Source: Polychytrium aggregatum
Taxonomy: Eukaryota > Chytridiomycota > Chytridiomycetes > Polychytriales
Length of the DNA stretch: 64,000 nt
Assembly: GCF_025602895.1 (NCBI RefSeq)
Contig: NW_026516243.1
Coordinates: 248,001-312,000 of the forward strand
Direction: 5' to 3'
The notes under the pieces were generated by a model, which did no database searches, was not told the DNA's origin, and was given only the letters and a program-made list of their open reading frames with translations. The position numbers and the translations under genes were made by a program. This document shows positions 31,532 to 40,969 of the stretch, piece by piece. How positions within the stretch are numbered: the stretch's first letter is position 1; each line of letters begins with the position of its first letter.

Positions 31532-34500
31532 ATGTCTCTGGGCTCAGTCGACAGCGGCTTCTTCCTACGCCAGTGTCCTCATCGCATCCCGAATGTGGCC
31601 GGAACCCAGGACCCGGGCGAAATCGAAGATGGCGACTGCTTTTGTGACTGCTGCCACACCATCCAGAACCTGCATTTTCTGCTCAAGCAAAAGGACGACG
31701 AGCTCAAAACTGCTGCAGGTACGCTGCTGCTTCCGCCCGCCGGCGCTGCACGGCCTCGGGCTTGCCTGCTTCATGTGCCCTGCCCCGAGTCTGCCTTGTG
31801 GCGATCTCGAATCTTTCTAATTTCGATTGCCTGGATCGACTGTGCTGGCCACCTGTGTGGGTCTGCAGAATACGGTCTTGATCTCTTGAGCAAATACCAG
31901 ACGCTGGAGAGCCAGAGTCAGTTCCTTGCCAATGAGGTAAATGCTGCCGGGGACGCTGTCATACAGCCGGTGCTCCTGCCCGTCTGCGAAGCTGTTACCG
32001 CTGTTACTACTGCTGCCACTGTTGATGCTATCGATGCTACTACTGTTTCTGTTGTCCTTGGCCGCATCTTTGGTGCTCTCTGGCCGCATCTTTGGTGCTC
32101 TCTGGCCGCATCTGGCCATCACACCGCTGACCATGCCGCCGCCTGCCTCCCCGTCGACAACCCCCATGGCGATCGGCACTTTGCTTCCAGAACAAAGAAG
32201 TGAGGCTCAAATACGAAGTCCTCAAATCGTCGCATCTCGACGCTGAAACCCGGATCTCGGAATTTCAGCGCACCAACCTGGAGCTCCTGCGCCAAAACGA
32301 GACCACATCCAAGGTAGCCTGGACTTAGTTCCACCGCCCAAGCTTCGCTACAGACCACCAAACCAGCTGTTAGCATCTCACTCCGATCTTGCCCTGACTC
32401 TGCTCTCCCAATATCCCACAGAAACTATCAGAGGCAGCGTCCCTTGTGTCCCTCCTGGAAGAGAAAAATAGTATTCTCGCTCAGACCGTTAGCGAGAAGG
32501 ATGTTGAGGTGTCCAAGCTCAAGAAAAACCTGGGCTATCTGCCGCTGCTGGAAAGCACCAAGCATGATCTGCAGGGCCGGGTAAGCCTGCCTTGCTCGAG
32601 GCCCGCGAGCTACGCACGCCGGCCGCTCGAACTTCGTCTGACTGATCCTGCTCGTGTGTGATTTTACTTGCCGCATCGGCTCCCACAGCTCGACTCGCTG
32701 TTCTATCAAATCACCGAAGGCCGTGTCCGCGAAGCCAGCTATCGCCGCAAGATCAGCCGTATGGCTGCGCGCTGCAACGAGCTCGAGATCCTGCTCGAAC
32801 AGTCCAAAGACGAAGGCTCGGCCCTGAAGGAGGCCAACGAGCAGATACAGCGCGTTCGCGTGAACAGAAACCCGTATAGTCCTGGCCCGGTACGCTCTCT
32901 GACCATGCATCTGCGTGCGCCTCTGCAGTTGGCGCGGGTTTCTCAATCGGTCGGTATCGGCCGTTTGAGGGTAATGCTCGTTTTACCTGATTGCTGAGCC
33001 GCCACGTTTGTTTTGCGCGACTGCTCTGCGGAACTGCTGGATCCATGTTGCCTCTGGTTGCCATGGCGCTTGATGTCACGGCCAAATGACAGTCGCCAAC
33101 TGTGTCCGAGGCACAAAGCGACCAAGACAACCAGGCCCTGTTTTCCCTCGTCAAGGAGCTCACCCTGATGAACAACAAGCTCAAGACCGAGCTGGCCGAA
33201 TCTAAGGAGCTCTTGGACATGTCCAGAAACGAGATCACCGCGCTTCGCAGCAGCATGGAAATGTACGTCACCGCGTCCCCTCTTTCTCCTCGATTCGGAG
33301 CTGCTGGCTACGACCGCCACCTGCCGCCTGCCAACTGCCGACTCTGCTCGTCCACCATTGACATTACCTTTCTCTTGTTAGTGTCAAGAGTCCTGTTGCC
33401 ACATCGGGTCCTATCAGTGCTACGCCACGAGGCAGATCGGTGTTTGGCGAACTCGAGTCGTATGTTCTCTCAACGAGTCTCCAGAAGCTGGCGCGCGAGA
33501 GTCGCATGCTGCAACGATCCAAGAGCGATGGTGGCACTGGCAAGCGAAGAAAGGTTCGTGCTCCGAGAGCAATGGGCCCGGTCCAGTCGACCGACTCTCA
33601 ATCATGAAGGGCGGAGTTCCTGCAGATTTGCGTGTCTATCTTCTCTCCCCTATCCATGACCCCTTTCGACAGCGGATTGATGGCTTCGAAGCGTCGCCCT
33701 GCCGCGCCGTTTGTCTTGCCGCCTCGGCATTCGCATCAAATCTCGTGCTGACATTCATCACTCTATCACCGGATAGAACCGCGATCGCAAAGTGTCCGAT
33801 GAACTGTCCATCGACACATTCGACCAAATGTCCATATCCTCGGATGCCATCGACGACACCAGCCACAGCGACGAGTGGGACATCAGCAGCGCCTCTGATC
33901 ACGACTTTTCCACCACCCGGCGACCCAGTCCCTTGCGTGGGTCTCCGGTGATCGCCGGGACGCAGAGCATGCGCTCCTCTTCGCAGCTCAACCCTAGGAC
34001 GAGATCCGAGCGCACTAAATCACAGCCATCGGCGATCAGCAACCGCCTACCCTCGTCGGTGTACATCTACCTTCGCACGCTCCAGTCCACGGCACACCAC
34101 ATCCACGGCCGGTTCCGGCATGCCGATACGGTCTCGCTGAACCGCCGGCTCAAGCGACAGTTCGATTTGAACGAGCTCTCGCGCCTCTCCAACAACGTGC
34201 TGGAGAACATCATGACTGAGGTAGAGAATCTGTCGAGCCGCTTTCCGGTTCCCACAGCCAAGTCTTCCTCTGAAACTCTGAAGCCTCCCACGGACGGCGG
34301 CTCTCCTGCAAAGTCGAAGCTGGCCAACGCCAGCATCGCTTCCGAAGCAGGCACCGAAGGCAAGGACGAAGTCAGCGCTGTCGTAGCGCCACTCGTGGAG
34401 CTGATCCAGGCTCTCCTGATGGACATTGGCTACCTCCGCATCAGCCTCAACCATTACGCCCTGGTCTACTTTGAAAAGGTCGTCGAAAAGTCAGCCGAGG

Positions 34501-35224
34501 TAACTGGGCCTGCGCATTCCGTCAGATTGCTCGCTGGATGCCGATCCCCAGGCGCCACTGGCGTTCCTTGAGGCTGGACTGGCTCTCGGGCATTTTATCC
34601 TGCCTTTGCGATGCTCACCCCTTGCCACCCTTATGACAACGCGCGCGACTCCAGACCACGACCGAGAAACAGCCTGAGCAGCCCAGCCAGCACTCGTCGT
34701 CATCGGACTTGTTCTCCAAGTGGATCTACCGGAGCTGGGGCAAGGCCAGCCACGACGACGCTGGCGGCAAACTGGCCCGCCAGAACTCGGCCGAGCCCGA
34801 CGCCAAATCGCCTCTCGCACGAACCAAATCCGCAAAGAAGCTCGAAGGCGTCTCTCCCGTCGCCGCAGCGCTATTTGCCAAGAGCCCCGTCTACAGCCAT
34901 TCAGAGCCGTCGCTCGTGGCGCCAAGTGCCTCACATTCTGTGCCTCCCGCTGCCTCTTCCAGCGATCCTGGAGCTCTTCCAACTCGACAGCCACACGCAT
35001 CCGTCTCAGCGACGGTGCTGGTTTCGGCCGAGCCGCCGGCTCGATCGGTGGCACCGCCCGAGACGGTGCAAGCCGTCCTCGCGCGGGCACTTCCGACTCG
35101 AGCGCGAACGCCCCCTGTCTGGCAGCCCTCTGACTCGCCATCGATGAACCGAACGCCTTCCAAAGACACTGCCTGGAAGGACGGGGTGATGTCGATCACG
35201 GGCAAGTTGTGGCCGTCAAAGTAG
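31532..35224 (+). CDS. Coiled-coil protein with Ser/Pro-rich tail, hypothetical
   Basis: Nine exons (31532-31718, 31869-31936, 32191-32313, 32422-32580, 32689-32889, 33093-33262, 33382-33553, 33777-34499, 34655-35224) give 790 residues. A Cys-rich start (DCFCDCCHTIQNL) leads into about 300 residues of heptad-type coiled coil (for example LEEKNSILAQTVSEKDVE and LVKELTLMNNKLKTELAES). A Ser-rich middle follows, then a helical segment ending LLMDIGYLRISLNHYALVYF (about 565-595), then a disordered Ser/Pro/Ala tail ending in ITGKLWPSK. The exon boundaries interrupt the coil mostly in phase 0. I do not recognise the family; a structural, trafficking or spindle-pole role would fit such a layout but is a guess. 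The start of exon 6 could instead be 33111. Confidence 0.75.
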
Positions 35225-36024
35225 CTGGCTTGGCGTGCTATTGCGGCGACCGAGTCTTCAGTCCTGCAAGCACAGCGACCACACCGCACCCCTTGCCGCA
35301 CTCACGGCATGCACAAGAGGCTGCCCGACCGCTGTCGACCTTTGGCCCAACTTTCTTGCTCTGTTTTCTCTTGCTTCGTTGTGTTCGGTCTTGCTTTATA
35401 TTTGTTAATTCCAAAAGCTCTAACAGTTTGCCACTCAACAGCCACACCAACTGCTTACTGCGATGTACCTTTTTGCACACACGTCCTCCTTGTACTTACT
35501 TTTTCAAGCTCCACTCCCACCCCCCTCGTCTCCATGTTTGAACTGCTTTGCCATCTGACGTTGTGCCAGCCATTTTCAGCGCTGCTGCACGCCACTCCCA
35601 CCCCCCCCCACCGCCCATCGTATTCATTTCACTTTCATTACCTCCAAGTGCCGCTGTTCGAGTGCTATCGCGACCCAGCGCTCTGTCCTGGCCACCGCTT
35701 GTTTCTTGCCTCTGTGTTCTGTCGTTTCGGGCATCCCATTCGATATGGCGATCCCTGGCTCACGTTCCGCCCCCGCTTCTGCACGCCCGGCGCTTTCTCT
35801 GTGCAGCCCGCCATGCATGATACCCTTCGCATTCGCCACGATCCCGTGTGTCCCCCACAATGAAGGAATCTCGCCGGAGCCATCGTTGGGTGTTGAGTGT
35901 TGGGTGCTGAGTGTTGAGTGTTGGGTGTTGGCTGCCAAGCACGACTGCGCAGACTGGTTCTTGGTGCGGTCATGGCGCCCCGATCGCCCTTTGGTCCGCC
36001 ATCAACCGCATCTGACGCAGCCGG
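35225..36024. other. Intergenic region with heptamer repeat
   Basis: About 800 bp. The first part is T-rich and probably 3' untranslated sequence. A TGTTGRG/TGCTGAG heptamer array lies at about 35885-35932. I see no gene. Confidence 0.5.
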
Positions 36025-36493
36025 ATGGAGGCTCCTGCGACCCGCAAGTTCTTTATATCCCATCTGTTCCAGTGCTCTGTGCTCGGCGATGCCCTGCAGG
36101 TCTGGGAGTTTCGCGGCGAGAGGTTCACCGACGTCCACATCCAGGTGCGTCGCCGGCTCGTTGCTCCAAATTCGCCATCAAAGTCCTCGGACCAACTCTC
36201 CCCTCCCCCGAACCCATCGGGCCAGGTCCCTCCTCTGACCCGCAGCGCTCCCGTCGCTTTAACAGGGCACTGTCATCGGGACTGCCGACGGCTGGTTTCT
36301 TCTCGACGACTCCACAGGGGTGGTCCGGGTCGTCTGCCCCGTCGATCTCGGAGTAGCCGTCCGCGTCGGGTTAGAAGTCGCCGTCATCGGCCGTCCGGCT
36401 TTCAGCTTCCAAGACCACATCTTCGAGGTCAATGCGACTCGGCTCTTTAACAAGGGATCCGATCCAAACAGCGAGCTCTTATGGTGCGGATAA
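36025..36493 (+). CDS. OB-fold protein, RMI2-like
   Basis: Two exons (36025-36144, 36266-36493) give 115 residues. The start is TRKFFISHLFQCS, then WEFRGERFTDVHIQ. The second exon continues GTVIGTADGWFLLDDSTG and VVRVVCPVD, a typical OB-fold run of strands with a DDSTG turn. It ends DPNSELLW. The length, the aromatic start and the closing E-x-x-W fit RMI2, the small OB subunit of the BLM/Sgs1-Top3-RMI complex that dissolves double Holliday junctions. RMI2 is absent from budding yeast but present in other fungi. Other small OB proteins (Ten1, Rpa3) are possible. The family call rests on pattern, not on a search. Confidence 0.55.
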
Positions 36494-37372
36494 TCAGCTG
36501 CCGCAGAGCCATCTGTCACTCGGCCCGTCTCGTCACGATCTATCTCATATGGCGGTGCTGCCTTGGCCTGGGCTGTCTGTCCAAAGGCTGTTCGGTTGAA
36601 AGTGTCTCCTCCCCCTTCCTCAGTCAAGCTTCTAATGGTCAAATATTTCTGTCTCTCTTCCCTCTCCATCATTTCATATCGATTTCTGAACGGCAGGATG
36701 ATTGAGGTCATGCATGTCCATCGGCTTGTTTACAGCGTGCCAATATGAAGCTTGATGTCCTGCGTCGATGGCCATCGGACATCGCTGTTCCGGGTCATGG
36801 ATGCGCTTGGATACACTCGGGTGAACATGGATGCATGCAACTGCATTCATTAGCCAGCAACAATCGCCAGATCCAACAGTCGCCCTCCACCAGCTCGCCG
36901 CACACTCAATATTGCCATCTGCCAAGGACCGTACGGATCGAGATGTCAATACGGTCCGGTGGATTCAACCCAGGACATCAGTCTGTCCCTGCCCACGAAC
37001 ATCATCCGCGAGGATCCACTCGATGGTTTCCGAAATCTATTTCTCAAAGATTCGACCAACCAAATGGCCAAGGCGAGCGACATTCCGAGGGCCAATGGTG
37101 TCCCCCAGGACCTCCCCTCCCCTTGATTGCGGCACCTCAAGAGCCGATCTGCCAAAGAAAATGGCCCTGGTTTGGTATGCACGCATAGCCCAATACATTT
37201 GGTCCTCGGACCGACAGACCACATGCCAAAACTTCTGTATTGCGTTTGGCACAAAGTGACATAGTGACAGGTCGTTCCTGAAAGGCTCGGGGCACCCAGG
37301 CAATCTAAACAGAGGCTCGGAAACTGATTTAGCGGACGCCCTGGTTGATTCAGAGTGCCGCACACCGACCAC
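36494..37372. other. Intergenic region holding a possible Fanzor relic
   Basis: About 880 bp without a normal gene. The middle part, from 36725, is treated separately as a possible relic of the Fanzor element. The rest shows nothing I can name. Confidence 0.5.
36725..36960 (+). mobile_element. Possible degenerate Fanzor relic
   Basis: A 25-bp stretch starting at 36725 (CTTGTTTACAGCGTGCCAAT...) matches the sequence about 110 bp upstream of Fanzor copy 2 at 23 of 25 positions. About 215 bp further on, GATCGAGATGTCAATAC resembles the copy 2 bases that encode DRDINA, and reads DRDVNT. No frame is intact between them. This suggests a third, older and deleted copy in the plus orientation. Confidence 0.3.
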
Positions 37373-39619
37373 TCAGCTGCTCATAGAGATGCCAATGTCG
37401 CATCCACCCAAGGCCTCGTTCGATATCCGAGCCTTCTTTCCCCACCACGACCTGGCCTTTTCGATCATGCCATCGAGCTTTGCCCGCCAGGTTCTTCGGG
37501 GCGGTGGCTTGAAAGGCTCGATCCGAGACTCTTGCGGCTTGGGGCTGCTGGCGGGTACGCCGCTGAGAGGAAGAACTGTGTGCTTGGTTGTTGCCTTGAG
37601 AAGCAGGTTGGGTGGATCAAAGGCTTTGATGGACTCAGTGGGCAGCGCTGCCTCGAGATGGGCCAGGTGGCCACCCGACTCTCCTAAGACTGTCTCGGAG
37701 TTTCGCATAGAGTCATAGCCGCTGTCCAGCGTAGATAGCGGCCGGGGCATAGTCGACACTGCCTGTCCAAGGCGGAACTCGACGCTTGGATTATTCGCGA
37801 ACAGCGATGGCGATGGCGGAGGCGGTGACGAGCTGGCTCTATCCGCAAAACGCAGGCTCGACGGGCTCGCAGATTTAGTATCCGGAGTAGTCGAGCCCAA
37901 GGCGGTCTGTCCAATGGGTCTGGCGGATGCCCCTGGGTCATAGACATGTGGGTGGACAGGCGTGGGAAAGCCAGGTTGGGTGCTGGGTGCGTGTGGTTCG
38001 AGGGGTTCGGGGTCACTGGCAAAATCCTCGAGCTTGATCAGATCGCTGGTGGACGGCTTTGGAAGGGAGATTGGCTCTCGCGGGTGGTCTGACCCCGAGA
38101 GAACGACTCCAGCCCCGGCTGGCGGCTGGGGCTGTATCGCCAGTATCGGCACAATGCTTCCTGGAAGAGACGTCATTGAGTCCATGTGCTCCAGCTGTCT
38201 GGGCGAGTCCCGGGGCTCGTCGGGGCGCCGTGCTGCCGGGGTTTTTGACGATCTTGTGAAAGTGATGCCAACCGACCAGACTGCATCGTCGTCTGGCGGC
38301 TTTGGAAGGAGAGCGACTCGGTTTTCGGTGACGAGGACTGAGGGGCGGCCGCCGACCGATTCGGTTGAGGCTGGAGGGTGGCCTCGAGCAAAGAGAGAGG
38401 ATCCGCTTTTGATATCGTTGCTGGCGCCGCTGCTGCTCCGGCCGCTGGTGCCTCCAGGACCGATGTCTGCATTGAAGCCGTCGCCAGCCAGGGTCGTAGA
38501 GTGCAGCCAGCTCGAATGAGAAAGAGACTTGCACGGATGCGAGAACGATGCTGGCTGTGCAATACGGCCTTTGTTCTGGAACAGCGACTCTCGGCGACCG
38601 CCGTCGATACTGTCGTGGTCCTCGTCTTCGTCCGAGGCCTCGTTCCCGGTTTCATCGCTCTCTATCTTGCACGTCGAGAGCTCCTCCACATCCGAGTCTT
38701 CGCCGTCGTTGAACGAGTATCCGCCATGCGACTGGAACGAAGGATCAAGTTCGCTCCAGGTGTCTGCGATCGAGTCTGAGCTCGCGGCTGAGAACTGCCG
38801 ATACATGATTGTGTCCGAGAACCGGATCTCCTTCTTAACGGCTCGGAGTGATGCGCTCGCGTTTGCAGAGCTCAAGTTCGATTTGGTCAGTCGGACTCGG
38901 GGCTCGTCCTTTCCACTCGCTCCAATTGGGGTGCTCCCTGCCGACTCTAGGTTTGGTGGGGCGGAATGTGCCATCATTTCGTTCCAGCGGCGGTTGACGG
39001 CATGGATGGGTTCGCGTCGCTGCTGGTGCTGAGAGGGAGTATTGCTTGGGCTGATATGGAGCACTGGCGATGCAGGCAGCTCTCCGGGTGAGCCGTGGGC
39101 CGGATGGAGGATTGCATGGTGTGAATCGGGAGAGGGCAAGGTTGTCGATGGGGCGATGATGCGATATGGGCTCGGCTGGCGAGACATAGCCGACGAAAAC
39201 TTTGAGGCCGATCCAAAACGAGAGGGTGGATACACCATGACCGGGGCCGTGGACGGATAGCCCGATGGTAGCCTGGATTCGATTGATGGCGGCGACGATG
39301 GCAATGGCAATGGCGATGGCAATGGCAATGGCGATGGCGATGGCGAGCCGACCCACCCCGAGACGGGTGGAGCCGAGCCGCTGCGATATGCCGTTCGAAT
39401 GGGTCTCAGGTTGGTGATGTTGAGGCCCGAATTCTTTGGGAACAGCGTCTGGGTGCTCTCCTTCGATAGAGCATGCGCGCTGGGTCCCAGAGCGGACGCT
39501 CGCGAGGCAGCCATTGACCCAGAGTGCGACTTGAGGTAGCGCCCTGACGGGCATTCGGAGACATGTTGCTGAGCGGATCCCGGAAGATTCAGCTCTGGCT
39601 CGGTTTCACCCGCGGACAT
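37373..39619 (-). CDS. Long disordered Ser/Pro-rich protein, hypothetical
   Basis: A single uninterrupted frame gives 748 residues from the ATG at 39619. The frame is open to 40375 with further upstream ATGs, but that extension is Cys-rich and irregular. The protein is Ser/Pro/Gly-rich with few order-promoting segments. Exceptions are a basic-acidic patch with KKEIRFSDTIMYRQFS (about residue 290, resembling a PP1-docking RVxF context), an acidic run EASDEDEDHDS, and a basic C-terminal helix WRAKLDGMIEKARSWWGKKAR. The hexamer array at 39296-39346 encodes a Pro/Ser/Leu run. Fungal phosphatase regulators and cell-polarity scaffolds share this style, but I cannot assign one. Confidence 0.65.
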   Translation of the reverse strand: MSAGETEPELNLPGSAQQHVSECPSGRYLKSHSGSMAASRASALGPSAHALSKESTQTLFPKNSGLNITNLRPIRTAYRSGSAPPVSGWVGSPSPSPLPLPSPLPLPSSPPSIESRLPSGYPSTAPVMVYPPSRFGSASKFSSAMSRQPSPYRIIAPSTTLPSPDSHHAILHPAHGSPGELPASPVLHISPSNTPSQHQQRREPIHAVNRRWNEMMAHSAPPNLESAGSTPIGASGKDEPRVRLTKSNLSSANASASLRAVKKEIRFSDTIMYRQFSAASSDSIADTWSELDPSFQSHGGYSFNDGEDSDVEELSTCKIESDETGNEASDEDEDHDSIDGGRRESLFQNKGRIAQPASFSHPCKSLSHSSWLHSTTLAGDGFNADIGPGGTSGRSSSGASNDIKSGSSLFARGHPPASTESVGGRPSVLVTENRVALLPKPPDDDAVWSVGITFTRSSKTPAARRPDEPRDSPRQLEHMDSMTSLPGSIVPILAIQPQPPAGAGVVLSGSDHPREPISLPKPSTSDLIKLEDFASDPEPLEPHAPSTQPGFPTPVHPHVYDPGASARPIGQTALGSTTPDTKSASPSSLRFADRASSSPPPPSPSLFANNPSVEFRLGQAVSTMPRPLSTLDSGYDSMRNSETVLGESGGHLAHLEAALPTESIKAFDPPNLLLKATTKHTVLPLSGVPASSPKPQESRIEPFKPPPRRTWRAKLDGMIEKARSWWGKKARISNEALGGCDIGISMSS
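39296..39346. repeat. Hexanucleotide repeat (RATGGC)
   Basis: About eight units of GATGGC or AATGGC encode a Pro/Ser/Leu low-complexity run in the minus-strand disordered protein. Confidence 0.85.
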
Positions 39620-40969
39620 GGATGGAGGATAGGTGTGAGTGGTGGATGTGTCGTTGGTGGTTCGGAGAGTGCAAAGCCGGAATCGCTCGGGTGTGGATGG
39701 GCAGCTGCAGAATTGCTTGGACGACAAACGCCCGCGCTGCTGGCCGCAATCTGGGACCGGGACGGGCGAGTAAGTTGCGAGGGCCTGCTTGCGACGAGAG
39801 CCAAATCGGAAACCAATATGGAGCAGGACCCTCGGCCGGGGTGGGCTCAGGCTGCAGTTGGGTTGGCGGGTCGGTGAGCCCGTGGGAAAGAAATACGAGT
39901 CGGGGTGTTGTGGAGCGCCCAAGTTGCAGACCGGCGACGTGGCAAGAAACGAATCTGATGCGGGGCTCTTGTTGTGCTTTTCGTTCGACCCAAGCCCGCT
40001 GGCTCTGCCCGAGCAGCAGCAGCATTGACTTCCCGCGAGGGCGAGGGCGAGGACATCCTCGTCGGCGTGCGCACAAATAGAAGCAGTGCAACTCTTCGGC
40101 AGAGTACGGCCAGCGATCTCGAGGCGCGCAATCACACAGGATCGGGCATCGGGTGACCCAATAATAGAGGCTGAGACCGACGATATGATGCGGTCAAGGG
40201 TGGAGCGCTGCTTGTGTGGCAATGAAGGGGCTGATTGCCAGCCGTATGCGTATGCAGGCGGTGGATGACGTTGAGGGGGAGGATTGGGGGCGGAGGCGCC
40301 CAGAGCAATATGTCGCTCTGCGGCAGTGTCGACGACAGAGACTCGCAGCAAGCAAGATTCGTCAGGCCACCGCAAGATTCGCCCCCTCCCTAATCGCTGC
40401 CTCTGCGCTTGGGTCGACTCTGGTCATTGTGTCCTCGCAGGGTTTGTCTCCCCGTGGTGCGCATAGAGCGATACCCAGGTGCGAAGGAAAGATCCATCGC
40501 CCATGGCGATCAGCCAGGTTTGTCCACGAGAGCGCCTTCCCACTAACCGATTGTGCACAACAAAAGACAGCAACAGCAACAGCAACAACGACGGCAGGAC
40601 GGGGTAGCGGAGACGCCAGTGTGGTTACGATAATAGTCTTCATTTCCCAGGATCGTTGCCGTGAGGGAGAGGCCTGACAAAGCTCGGGAGTGGCATTCGC
40701 AGAAATGAGCAATCAATACAACAAGGTGATTTGAAGAGGCAAGACAGAAGCTTAGCGAGCGCCGGCAGCTATTCTCGGCGGTAGAGGACAAGCAAGAAAA
40801 CAGAATACAACTAGAATAGCGAAAATAAAACGGGAGCAACCGCTACGGGCTGGGTGGTAGATGGGAGGGGTCAAATGGAAGATCAAATTCAACAACAAGC
40901 AAGCAGCAAGAGGAAGTTAAACGGGTTGGGCTGCGGGCGTGGCGACAGGATTGCAGCGCCGGTCGCTGC
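39620..40969. other. Intergenic region between two minus-strand genes
   Basis: This is the 5' side of the disordered-protein gene and the 3' side of MDM31. It includes an open but unconvincing extension of the former frame to 40375 and a CAACAG microsatellite near 40565-40592. I see no other gene. Confidence 0.45.

Noticed and set aside
39620-40375. N-terminal extension of the disordered protein to give 1000 residues
   Set aside because: The added 252 residues are Cys- and Arg-rich and unlike the rest; the ATG at 39619 begins the homogeneous part.
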